This document shows positions 1-9,754 of a DNA stretch of 64,000 bases, one piece after another. The notes beneath the pieces are model-generated. The model was not told where the DNA came from. It worked only from the letters and a program-made list of their open reading frames with translations, and ran no database searches. Each line of letters opens with the position of its first letter. Positions within the stretch are counted from its first letter, which is position 1. The position numbers and the translations under genes were made by a program. This DNA comes from Phlebopus portentosus (taxonomy: Eukaryota > Basidiomycota > Agaricomycetes > Boletales > Boletinellaceae), in NCBI GenBank assembly GCA_037892935.1, contig JAYXKI010000001.1:1240001-1304000 (forward strand). Direction: 5' to 3'.

Positions 1-313
1 ACTTGGAGAAATCCTTGCGGCAAGACATGATTTACAGCATTCCAGGATTTTCAACAGCTAGGTAAGCTTTTCGGATGACTCTCAGTTTTCTATGACTTTT
101 TCAATTCTCAATTAGTTTTGCGCATCCTCAAGCTTGATGGAAAAGTGGGAAGGAACATCCCAAGACAAAGCCCCAAATGCTTCGGAATGGGATGATAACG
201 ATCCTCACGGACACATAGCACCCTTTGGCGAAGATCGACGATCATGTCCGGCACTTGATGACGGGAAGGTTTCGTTCTTCAGCCAAGTGATATTCACGGA
301 GACTTCTCTTTGA
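1..313 (+). CDS. possible 3' end of an unidentified gene (partial)
   Basis: The first 60 bases read as an open exon ending at a good donor (GTAAGC at 61). An acceptor CAAG near 130 would restore the frame and lead through a coding-like stretch (short motif APFGEDRRSC) to a TGA at 311-313. The 5' part lies outside the window. I do not recognise the family; the FGxxRRxC string loosely recalls a P450 haem loop but lacks the required glycines, so I do not call it one. The gene would converge on the GNAT gene that ends at 544. This is a low-confidence model based only on splice signals and an open frame. Confidence 0.3.
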
Positions 314-543
314 TCGGAATAGATCGACGCGGATCAAGAAGAGAAGTCTTGTACGCAACGCACCCTTGGTACCGGTACCAGCATTAAGATTGTAACGCAC
401 ACGGGTTATTCTGGCTCTTCTAAATGCCCTACGGCACTGAGAGAAGTGAGCTTCAGGAGAGCTATTTCTGATAGGAGCTGCAGTTCTACAAAAATGCATG
501 TGGTCGATCGAGGATTCAGTGCACCAGGTGTGATCTTCTACAA

Positions 544-1122
544 CTACTTCCCCCCGGATTTCGAAGGTCCTCCTCCAGGCAAGATCAGCTGCATGAACGT
601 CACATCCTGCCACTCCCCAAACTTATACCCCACTTCCCTCATCGTACCCACGTCCACAAACCCAAACCTCTCATGGAACCGAATCGAGTCGACGTTACTC
701 GCAGTGATCGCTCCAATGAGTGCATGGACATTCCCTTGATCGCGGGCAAATGATAGTAAGCGCTCCATGAGTGCCGTGCCAATTTTGCCACCGCGGATGG
801 ACTTGTGCACGTAGATGGTGTTTTCTGCTGTGAAGCGGTAGCCTTCGCGAGGGCGGAAGGTGCTGTAGTATGCGAAGCCCAGTACACTCGGAGATGGAGA
901 GTCTAAATCGGAAGGAACGGCTACGAAGATCGGGAACCCAGCGTTCTTTGTATCCCTCATCCATTTTCGGCGATCTTCCAAGTCAAACGGATCGTCTCGG
1001 AGAATCGCAGCGTTTGTCGCGACTTGTTCGTTCAGGATTTCGAGCATGCCCGGGAGGTCTGCTTCGTCGGCGTCTCGGATGGTGTATGCCGGAGTCGTGG
1101 CGATCGAGCTGCTATTCGTCAT
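544..1122 (-). CDS. GNAT-family N-acetyltransferase
   Basis: This is a single-exon gene of 192 aa. Residues about 15-175 form a GNAT fold: an N-terminal strand (YTIRDADEADLPGML), a central strand with the acetyl-CoA pyrophosphate loop (SIRGGKIGTALMERLL, the R/Q-x-x-G-x-G/A motif), and a C-terminal GFVDVGTMREVGYKFG segment. The pattern and size resemble the phosphinothricin/methionine-sulfoximine acetyltransferase branch, which acetylates the amino group of small amino-acid-like substrates. The substrate here is inferred only. The ATG at 1122 is the first in frame. No targeting signal is visible, so it is probably cytosolic. It lies downstream of, and on the same strand as, the reductase at 1477-2526. 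Confidence 0.85.
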   Translation of the reverse strand: MTNSSSIATTPAYTIRDADEADLPGMLEILNEQVATNAAILRDDPFDLEDRRKWMRDTKNAGFPIFVAVPSDLDSPSPSVLGFAYYSTFRPREGYRFTAENTIYVHKSIRGGKIGTALMERLLSFARDQGNVHALIGAITASNVDSIRFHERFGFVDVGTMREVGYKFGEWQDVTFMQLILPGGGPSKSGGK

Positions 1123-1476
1123 GATGATGTGCTAGCAAACTCAACTTGTGTAGTAGCTAGTGTGCTATCGAGTACAGTAGATACGCTTGATTTATACCAG
1201 ATTGTAGGATCAGAATGACTCAATCTGATGGTATTAGCTGCCTTCGTCATAATGATGTGCTTATAGCCTCAATTTGTATAATAGACACGCCTGGTTTATA
1301 AACCGTAACGTAGATCTGAGGACAAGAATGACTCGTCTTCGTTATCTTTTTATCAACGCGCCCAGACTAATACACACAATGGACATACAATTATTTCATT
1401 ATTCGAATAATACATACACACAACAAAATCTATGTTAAAAAAAAAGACATCTGCATATAAAGAAAAGGAGAGAAAT
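1123..1476. other. intergenic, GNAT to reductase
   Basis: This is about 350 bases between two minus-strand genes. It must contain the promoter of the GNAT gene and the 3' UTR of the reductase. Two related segments occur here: 'atgatgtgct' followed by 'cctcaatttgta' or 'actcaacttgtg', at about 1120-1215 and 1248-1300. They look like a degenerate local duplication of about 130 bp. I see no coding potential. Confidence 0.5.
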
Positions 1477-2526
1477 TCACTTCGAAAACGCTCTCCAAAC
1501 GAGCCAAAGGACGAGACACCTGGGGAGCCACCTCAGCAATCTAACCGTCAGGGTATGTCCGCCGAGGAGGATATAACTCGGCGGGCCAGCGCGGCTCGTC
1601 ACCCGCTCGACGACCGTCTTCGCGAACGCGCTCGTCGGCATCGACCCCCTTCCCTGGCTCGTATACATCCTTTTATACATCTGCTGCAGGAACGACTTGT
1701 AGAGAGACGTTGGGGGGAGGTTGAAGATTTTGGCTTGGTTGTCTGCGAGGTTGGACTTGACGGACCCCGGTGCGATGAGGACGACGGAGATACCGAGAGG
1801 CTGGCATTCCATCTGTAGGACGGCGGTGAGGGAGTGCAGGGCGGCTTTTGAGGCGCAGTAGATCCCGTTCCATGGTGTTGGTCTGTGAGGTGTGAGGGGA
1901 AGAGGGAGAGTAAATATGAATGAGAAAAGGGGATACAGGGGTAGGTTGTGCGACGTACACTTCTCCGACGACCGAGCCGATGTTGACGATGATCCCCTTC
2001 TTGCGAGCCGCCATATGCGGCACGACGGTCCTCGCCGTCCGCAATGCACCATACACATTCACGTCAAACGTCCTCTTCACCTCTTCCATCGGAACCTCCA
2101 CAACAGGGCCTACGGTAGCAAATCCACATTCATATCATATCAACACTCGTACAGATTGGACAACCGGATTGAACATACCTATGCAAATCCCCCCAGCATT
2201 GTTAACCAGCACGTCTATCCGCCCTTCCTCAGCAATAACACCATCAACGGCACCCTGCACGCTCTCGTCGCTCGTCACTTCGAGCCGCAAACGCCGGATG
2301 TTCGGATGCTCGAGTCCGTCCATGGAGTCGAGGTTACGCGCAGTAGCATAGACTATACACCCCCTCTTCGCGAACTCCTCGCACCTAGAAGTACAGGGAA
2401 GGCAGAGTGAGCCCCGATAATCTGCACAGGAAGGAGTAAGAGAGGGCGCAAAACTTACAAATGGTACCCAATCCCGCCCTTCGAGCACCCAGTTATCAGA
2501 ACGACGTTCTTCGTGGAGGAAGACAT
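1477..2526 (-). CDS. short-chain dehydrogenase/reductase, AYR1-like (1-acyldihydroxyacetone-phosphate reductase type)
   Basis: There are four exons on the minus strand: 2526-2459, 2384-2179, 2109-1959 and 1882-1477. Phases close exactly to 276 aa. The NADP-binding Rossmann motif spans the first junction (VLITGCSKGGIG, then ARNLDS). NNAG follows, then the catalytic YxxxK (YCASK) with the upstream Ser (NIGSVVGE), and PG(S/A)VKS after it. The GCSxGGIG form and the PTPWNGIYCASK block are typical of the AYR1 branch, which reduces acyl-DHAP in ether-lipid and phosphatidic-acid synthesis on lipid droplets or ER. A hydrophobic C-terminal segment (LLRWLPRCLVLWLVW) could anchor it to membrane. Substrate assignment is by family resemblance only. 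Confidence 0.85.
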
Positions 2527-4112
2527 GTTGACAAACGAAAAGACTAGCACGCTGAGACGCGCGCGACAGTCTTCAACTTATATACCCACCCGTCGAAGAT
2601 TAAAAACACGCGTTTACTGATGTATGCACGCGTTGGACGATACGCGAAGTAAATGTGCTCTTCGCGCGAAATGCGATGTAAAGGAAGATATGGGGTTCCA
2701 GGTAGGACTCAGCGATATTTAGGATTAGGCAATGGCGATACTACGCGCGTTATCCGCCCGCGAGTTCTGCGCGTGATAAGAGCGTGGGTGTACATACACC
2801 ATGTTCTCGCCAAGGCGCGTTGCTGAATGATTGGGGGTCGGCAACACTCAAGTGACTTGCGTGCGTTCCCACGAGTCCGGCAGGATCTGCCGCCGTCGGA
2901 GTTTCAATAGAATTTACAACAAAAAGTCCTCCATCTTTGACTCAACATCATAATTTCCACACGCCATAGATTGCTAAGAAAACTTGTAGATTTTACTTTT
3001 GCATGTATGTCTTCAATCCTATGGTCTCCGTTTCTCAAAATTTGCAAAATTCTCGAAGATAAAATAAATATCTGAGCTTGGAGGCAATAAACAAGAATTC
3101 TGGCTCCATAGAGCTGTCCCTATGACATGATATAGCAAGAATATGTAAAAAAAAGCAAGATTTTTGATGATGTGGTTGCAGGATGTTTAATTATTCTACC
3201 AGACAGAAGCTACTGCAGATCAAGAGAAGCATGTGAATTTCCCCAAGAATTTGCAGAATAAGAGAAATAAGAGCAAAGAAACTCATTTTGGACCCAAATA
3301 ATTTGCAGGTTTGAGTTGTATTGGCAAGAGAAGTACAGTACATGCATGGTCGAAAGTAAAATTGTTGTAACTGCGATCTACATGAATTGCCTATTATAGC
3401 GATATTTTGAAGCTCCGACGAAAATCACGCGCACGCGTTGAACTTGGGATTTGCCGACCCCCACACTGAACAAACTCAATTCAAATTTCACGTGATTGAC
3501 CCACCACCTTAATTTCAAAATAATTATTCTCAATCAAATCAAATTCCCTGCCAACTTTTCTCAAAATCAAAAACACAGCCGTTCTTTCTCCTTGAGTAAA
3601 GCAGAACCAGATACCTGGGTTGCTAGTACTATCTGCTGCTGCTGTTGTGCGCCTGAGAAGTCTGATGGAGGTACTAAGACCGCCGAGAAGCTCTTCAGAG
3701 AAGGTCAGAACACTCCAAGCAAATCCCGAACGGAAATTCCTCAACACCACCGAAGTGAAATCCGTCATCTGTTGTCCTTACCAGAACATGCATGTGCAGT
3801 GCAGTGTATGTATGACCGGGGAGGCAATAGGCGATTGAGCGGTGTATACGATCGGCAATTGATAAGTATGCGTGATCAGTCAAACGTAAACAAGTCAGAA
3901 AAACAGAGATATGATTGGCAACAAAACAAGTAGGTAAACAACATGACGAGAGAAGGGGAAGAGGAAGTAGGTTGAATAAGATATAACATACATGCACAAC
4001 CTAAGTAAGGGAGGAGAATATAAAAGAGAAGAGGTAGAAGCAGCAGGAACGAAAAGAACGAAGAGCTCGCGATATGCCCCCTACCCATCTTATGTCTGTA
4101 CGTCTAAAAGTT
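2527..4112. other. long intergenic region, nothing recognised
   Basis: This is about 1.6 kb between the reductase start and the PacC stop. The part at 2580-3480 is AT-rich and should include the reductase promoter. Open frames of about 95-145 aa around 3481-3933 overlap on both strands and show no domain, splice structure or codon pattern, so I treat them as chance. The last few hundred bases are probably the PacC 3' UTR. Confidence 0.5.
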
Positions 4113-6884
4113 TCACTGAGCAGCAGCAGCTACCATCTCGACGTCCCTATCGCCAGCAGCAGCAGCAGCATCATTACTCAAATTAGTCCGTCTTCGTTGC
4201 CGGGGACTGCTCTCGCTGTGCGATGAAGGAGGAGGGGGAGTCCCGTATCGCTCGCGGTAGTTCTTGTTTATCTGGACGAGCAAATCGCGAATTAGCTCGG
4301 CGTGCCGTCTGCGCTCTTCCGCCGACACCGCCGCGCCCCCCTTCCCGCCGCTACCGCCTATCCGAATCTCGGATAGCCCCCGCGCGAGGTCGCCTTCAAT
4401 CGCTCCTGATTTTGAGGAAGAAGCGAGGTCGAGCTCTGCGGTGAGCGAGCGGAAGGAGGGGAGTTTCAGCGGGGAGCCTCTCGGCGAGCTGAACTCGCTC
4501 GACGGCGTGCGCGCGCGGAGACGGGCGGTGCGGTGTGCAGAGGAAGACGAGGAATACGGTGAGGACCTGCGCGAGGAGGAAGAGGAAGTCCCGACGAGCG
4601 GGGGGAGTCGGAACTCCGCGTCGCCTGCTTCGAGAAGCGGGTAGAGCTTCCTGCTTTCCCTGTCCTCCCCTGCTCTGCTCCCGCCTTCATGTACTGAGGA
4701 CGAGAGCCGTGCTGGGGGACCGCGCTGCAGCGGGGTGCGTATACGGGGCTCGACGGGACCTGGAGGAGGCAGGACAACCCGCGTTCGCTGTTCCCTCTCG
4801 CGATCGTCCTCTTCGTTATTATCTTCCTCTCGTCCCGGCACAGTCTTCAACAGAACCTCGGTCCTCAACGTCCTCGCACCGAGCACATCATACGCGCCAA
4901 GCTGCGGCTGCTGCAAAGCCACACTCGAGCGCGCCAGGGAGTCGAAGTTCGCCGCACCGTCCGGCATCTCAATCACGCCCGTTCCCGCTCGGTGCTGCGC
5001 GTACCCCTGGCTCGAGATGCTGAGCGGAGAAGGCGAGCGCGTGCCAGAGCCTTCTGGACTCGAGAGCGGCGGGGTCGGTCGGAAAGCGGAGCCGGCACTG
5101 GATGGCATGCGACGGTGATACAGGCTCGTCGGCGTACCGGACGAACTCGACTGCGGTGGAGGCGGGTGCGCTTCTGGAGGAGACAACGCGATCGTCTGCA
5201 AATACGAACTTGCGGTCGAGCTACCCCGAGATCCCGAGCCCGCGCGACCCGGATGGTCTTCCAGCCCCGGGTAAAGCCCCGAACCTTGTACGTTCGCTCT
5301 CGAGCGCATCGGCGGGGAATAACTCTGCTGGAACTCATTCGCGCTGTACGCAGAGATGCCCGAAAGCGAGGAGGAAGCAGAAGCAGGAGAAGGAATCGAA
5401 GGGATGCCCGGCATATTAGCGAGGCCCAATTGCGAAAGACTAACAGGATCGAAGTACGTAGAAGGGGAACCTAGGTCAGAAATGACGCTCTGCGGCTGAC
5501 TCTGCTGCTGCTGAGACTGCTGTCCGCCGAAACCGTGTGTGGAGCGTCGACCGATATTCGGTGGAGCCGAAGCGATGTCCCTCCCCAACGTAAGCAGAAA
5601 ATCGTTAACCGCTGCGAGTTCTTCTGGCGAATGAATGTCTAAAGAGATAGATCGCGGATTGAAGTTTGGCGGACGCTGCTGCGACGAGGAGCTCGAAGAC
5701 GAGGAACCATATTGCTGGTGCGCATACGCGAGGCTCGAGAGACGTTCTGCCATGTCTGAACAGAAATAGAGGGGGAGAGGCGCGAGTTAGTGTACTTCAT
5801 TTCATGTAAAAAAAAGGCAACCATGCATCAAAACACCGATCGCGACTGAAGAGGAGAGAGAGGGAGAGAGAGAATATATACTGACGCGGATCGTAACTCG
5901 GGGCCACACGACGCTTCTTCATATCCGTGAAGAAATCTTCAACGGAGTCGTGCCCTCGTTTTATTCCAGCGGCTGCACCCATGCCACCCCCCAGTGCGGG
6001 GTTAGACGCCACGTCGTCGCGCAGGACCTCCCAAGAAGGCAGGGATCCGATGTTAGCACCGTGGTGCGGGACGCTGCTCGGATGCAAGAATATGTCGGAA
6101 GCGTGTCCGTGGGACATGGAGCTGCGGTGGACTGCGGCATGCGGATGCGAGTAGCCCAGTTCAGGAGACGGCGTCGGGAGGAGGCCTACATCTGGAGAGA
6201 GGGATGAGAAGAGACGCATTGAGGACGAAGGCGGTGAGAATCCTAGGATAAAATGAATACACCGGGAAGGAAGAAACAAAACAAACACCAATTATTTTAT
6301 AATAACGAACCGAAATACTGACCTGGCGTGCTCTGCGACGATACGGAGGGTGCTTTTGGACGTCCGCCGTACATAAACTCGGGGGCTGTCGCGCCTATAC
6401 GCCTGTCCACGAGGAGCCGCGAAGTGTCCGGGCCCTGCACGCGCTGCGCATAGGACGGGTCTGAAATCGTAATCGCCTTTGAATGTTTATGCTGCGCATG
6501 GTGCGCCTCGGTATGGATCTTCTCGTGTTTCTTGAGATCCTGGGGGCGCTTGAACTTCTTATCGCAGACTTCGCAGTTGTGGGGCTTGAGTGGGACGTGC
6601 ACGCGGAGGTGAGAGGTGATGTGGTCGCGCTTTGCACAAGTTGTGTTGCATTCCTTCCATCTGCAGGTGAGAGTGAGGTTGTTTGTGGACTTTCTGCCGA
6701 TGTGGTCGTTGCAGAGGTGGTTGTAGAGGTGTTCCGGGTCTGAGAAGGACTGTGTGCATTCTTGCCAAGCGCAGGAATGCGACGGGGGCGGAGCGGGAGA
6801 GACGGCGGGCTTATCTGCGTCTGCGTCTGCGGAGGCGGGGGGAGGGTTACCCGCCGTGGGTGAGGGTGAATCGTCAGACGGCAT
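4113..6884 (-). CDS. pacC: PacC/Rim101 C2H2 zinc-finger transcription factor
   Basis: There are three coding exons: 6884-6323, 6242-5886 and 5755-4113, giving 853 aa. Three PacC-type C2H2 fingers occupy residues about 38-124: finger 1 C38/C43/H56/H61, finger 2 C74/C79/H92/H96, finger 3 C104/C107/H120/H124. They carry the diagnostic [10 protein letters not shown] and KRDHITSH blocks. A second conserved block ([11 protein letters not shown] followed by KKRRVAPSY and MAERL) spans the second intron. The long Ser/Pro/Gln-rich tail has two YPxL motifs, YPGL at about 468 and YPLL at about 678, the type bound by PalA/Rim20 during pH-triggered processing. The family acts in the nucleus to adjust gene expression to ambient pH. 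I chose the ATG at 6884 because an intron-like acceptor (TTTCTCAG, about 6968) sits just upstream. An in-frame ATG at 7082 would add 66 residues of non-conserved, intron-like sequence. Confidence 0.93.
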
Positions 6885-6967
6885 GTACGGGATACTGTTT
6901 TCGAGGGCGGCGAGGCTCCTCTGCAAGTGCTCGAGAGGGATGAGGGACCTTCCTTGCGGATGTGAAC

Positions 6968-7029
6968 TGAGAAAAGAAGAAATGTGAGTAATATATATAA
7001 TATATATAAATGAAATACGGATATATACT
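6968..7029 (-). other. likely 5'-UTR intron of pacC
   Basis: A donor near 7029 (GTATAT) and a pyrimidine-rich acceptor (TTCTTCTTTTCTCAG, ending at about 6968) flank an AT-rich stretch about 90 bp upstream of the chosen PacC start codon. The translation through this segment is hydrophobic and repetitive ([11 protein letters not shown]), as expected of an intron rather than coding sequence. Confidence 0.5.
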
Positions 7030-7084
7030 ACTGATATAGACTGGGCATGGCAAAGAATGGCTTGGCATGGATGCCCAGACATTC

Positions 7085-7894
7085 AGACATTCACCATCAT
7101 CCTTGGTATCCGTATCCGGTCCTGCTGCGGACTGTATTCGGTACTAGTACCCTGCTTACAGCATCACTCCACTCATTCGGTTCAAGGTAGGCTGTGCATC
7201 CCAAGACAGCCGCGCCAGTTTCCGTTTCAGAGCCTCCTATCCCTCTTTCTCTTGGCATCCGGCTATACTAGCTCCGCCCAGCCTTTCTTGGTTCACCGAG
7301 GATTTCTTAGCCTTGTCATTCTCTCGTCCCTCTCTTGTCCTACTTCCTCCGACAAATCTTCCCGTCGTGTCCCCCTAAGTCAGGGCCACCCCACTTTATC
7401 ACCGTCCTTGGTATGATCTACCTTGGCTATTCGACGAGCGGGATCTTCAAGTAAAGAAAGACGACCCTCAATTCCCGATTCCCGCCCATGTCCCGTCCGC
7501 TCCAACGCATCTGCATCATATCTTCGTCTTCTTCCTTTTCGCAGCGTCAGCCATCTTTCTCTTTCTCTTGGCAAAAAAAAACCAACTTCGGTCCTATTGA
7601 CTCATTCAGATTGACATCTCCGGTCGTTCCCAGGGGGTGCGGCGATTTCGGACAAAAGGAGTTTAGTTTGGTTTTGGTGTGACACGCAATGCCAAGCCCA
7701 TTCTTATTATTTCCCAAGTGCGCTTCGCGCGCTCCCTTCCGATATCGATATTTTCAATTTCATTCAATTGATTGATTATATCAAGGTCGTGCGTTATGTA
7801 AGTACTTAGATGCTGTAATCCATATCCTCTGACATCCGCGTATGGACCTGGATGGATGCTGTAATCCATATCTCCGATTCCGATAGGGGACACC
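7085..7894. other. intergenic, pacC 5' side to mL38 3' side
   Basis: This is about 800 bases holding the PacC promoter and the mL38 3' flank. No gene is supported. The end near mL38 carries short direct repeats, listed separately. Confidence 0.45.
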
Positions 7895-7940
7895 TCATTT
7901 TGTCCTGTATTTGTTGAGTACCTTGACATCCGCGTATGGA
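7809..7940. repeat. short direct repeats at the 3' end of mL38
   Basis: The 18-mer gatgctgtaatccatatc occurs at 7809-7826 and again at 7855-7872, 46 bp apart. The 16-mer gacatccgcgtatgga occurs at about 7830 and again at about 7925. The second of these lies inside the last mL38 coding exon (encoding PYADV). The arrangement reads as a partial tandem duplication of the gene's 3' end into its own 3' flank. Confidence 0.7.
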
Positions 7941-9557
7941 TCCGCTCGTGGGGGTAATCCGAAATGCGGCTCAGGCAGCTCTGTAAAAAAAGTACCATTC
8001 AGATAATAATAAAAAGAGAAGAGGCTCGAAAAACTCACTCAGCGTGTGTTTGTAAATATCGTTAACCGTCTCGTCCCAAACCTCCCGCCACATGTGCGCT
8101 CCTCCACCCAGACTCGCATCAAGCCCGTATTCCTCGCAAAACGCGCGGAGATTAAACCCTACCCGCGCTTCGTCCGAGACAGGCGGAGGGACGTGTACCT
8201 TCTCGCTGGCGTTTACGTGCGGAAGAAGGAAGAGACAGTACCGGTGGTATGGAGATCCGCGCTGTGGGTGCGGTGGAATGTATTTCGTGTGTGCGATCGT
8301 AGGAATTTGCCCGCATGTTGCTGCTGAGAGCGCGATGTTCGGTCTGGGGTTATTGGTTAGAGGAAACGGAATTGAAAGAATGACGGAGACGGGGACGTAC
8401 TGCATCCAGTGAAGGTACGTCGTGAACGATTTGTTCTCCGGATCGGGAACATCAGCGTCTACCATGACCAGTGTATAATACCGAGTCTCTGGGTGGAAGA
8501 CGCTCGTGTACATCCGAGGAGGTCGTCTCGTCTGAAGAATACATAAATATTGGAAATTATTGATGTAACAGTTTGTCGAACCTGTTCTGGTAGCAGGTAA
8601 ACACCAGGCTCAACAGGCTTGTACTTTCTCCTCGTCCGCGTCCTCAGGTACGTGCTATGGGGAGGAGGCTCCGGAAACGAGATACGGAGGTCGACGCTTG
8701 GGTGCAGTGAAGAAAGCAGGTCGGGAACGACATTCATTTGATGAATTCGTTCCATCTACATAAGAAAATACATTAGCTATAAAGTAGGCGAGCAATTCAA
8801 AGTAAAATGCTCACAAGGAGGTCCAAAGCTCCGTAGTTCCTCCACCTCTGCTCGACTAGATGTCTATACACCGGTTTAGTCAAGTCCGCTAAAGAGTAAC
8901 ACGTCAAACAACTAACGCTGAGGTTCAAAACGACAGACATACCCATTCCGTTCGCAGCATACCACCTCACCCAGGGAGGTTAATCTCGCTCTGAATTTCC
9001 AAGGTCCCAATCTTCTTCCTAAGCCGTCCCAACTCCCTCTCCAGCTCCACTTTCTTCTCAACCTCACCTCCCTCCGTCGCGCCCGAAAGAACCTGAAGCT
9101 CCTTCTCAACCTCCTGCACGCGCGCCAGCACACTTTTCAACTCCTTCTTGAGACGAAGCGAGTCCTCCTTGATGAGCTTGAGGGCTTCGTCGTACACGGG
9201 CAACGAACCCGGTTTTACAGGCGGGTTCCATTTGCGCGGGTTCGTGAGCGAGATTTGGGCGCGCTTTTTGACGATGCGGCGGCGTCTCCTTCGGTCCCCG
9301 CGTCCTTCAGTTTTACTGGAATCAGTCTCCTCAGTCGTTGATGCTTGTGCGGAAGACGTGGATGGAGTAGTGGAAGGGTTACTAGGCGTAACAGCTGGAC
9401 GTGTCGCAGACGTAGTTGGATTGGGATTAGTACCGATCGGTGGAGGCGGGGTGGAAGTGCTGGGTGCAGCGCCGCCGGTGCTCAGCGTTGTGTTGGCGCG
9501 AACGAATAAAGACGGTAGTCGGCGACGCGCAAGAGAAAGCGCTCGGACAGCCAGCAT
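7895..9557 (-). CDS. MRPL35: mitochondrial large-subunit ribosomal protein mL38 (yeast Mrpl35), PEBP-fold; one frame break
   Basis: There are six exons: 9557-8943, 8888-8815, 8755-8582, 8531-8401, 8343-8039 and 7980-7895. If one missing base is allowed, the product is 461 aa. The N-terminus is Arg-rich and amphipathic (MLAVRALSLARRRLPSLF), a mitochondrial presequence. Next come a charged linker, the block KRAQISLTNPRKWNPP, a coiled coil, and then a phosphatidylethanolamine-binding-protein fold (DADVPDPENKSF, HWM, RGSPYHRYCLFLL). In mL38 this fold is structural in the mitoribosome central protuberance rather than an enzyme. The frame breaks at 8970-8972: the INLP and VRWYAANGM segments, contiguous in homologues, lie in different frames, with a TGA between them. 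See the findings. Confidence 0.9.
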
Positions 9558-9754
9558 CGTTAACGTCGAGTTTGTTTTTTGAGAGTGAAATGGAGAAAAA
9601 GTTACGTGACCGTCACATTCTTCGGAGTCACAATTCCACCGCGCCGCTATTCTGATCAGAATACAGAAAAAAGTACAAATTGTGGGGAGAAATCTAAATT
9701 ACACGCTAATGCTACATAATGCAGTGAGTCCGTAATCTGAAAGAATGACAACAG

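Noticed and set aside
130..313. Cytochrome P450 C-terminus at the left edge
   Set aside because: The FGEDRRSCPA string lacks the glycines of the P450 haem loop and no helix K/ExxR context is available.
3481..3997. Overlapping open frames of 70-145 codons between the reductase and PacC
   Set aside because: They overlap on both strands, have no domains and lie in a UTR/promoter-like region.
7000..7082. Longer PacC start at 7082
   Set aside because: The added segment is hydrophobic, AT-rich and contains good intron signals, unlike the N-terminus of PacC proteins.
8966..8975. Programmed -1 frameshift in mL38
   Set aside because: No slippery heptamer and no obvious downstream structure; similar breaks in unrelated genes make a base error far more likely.
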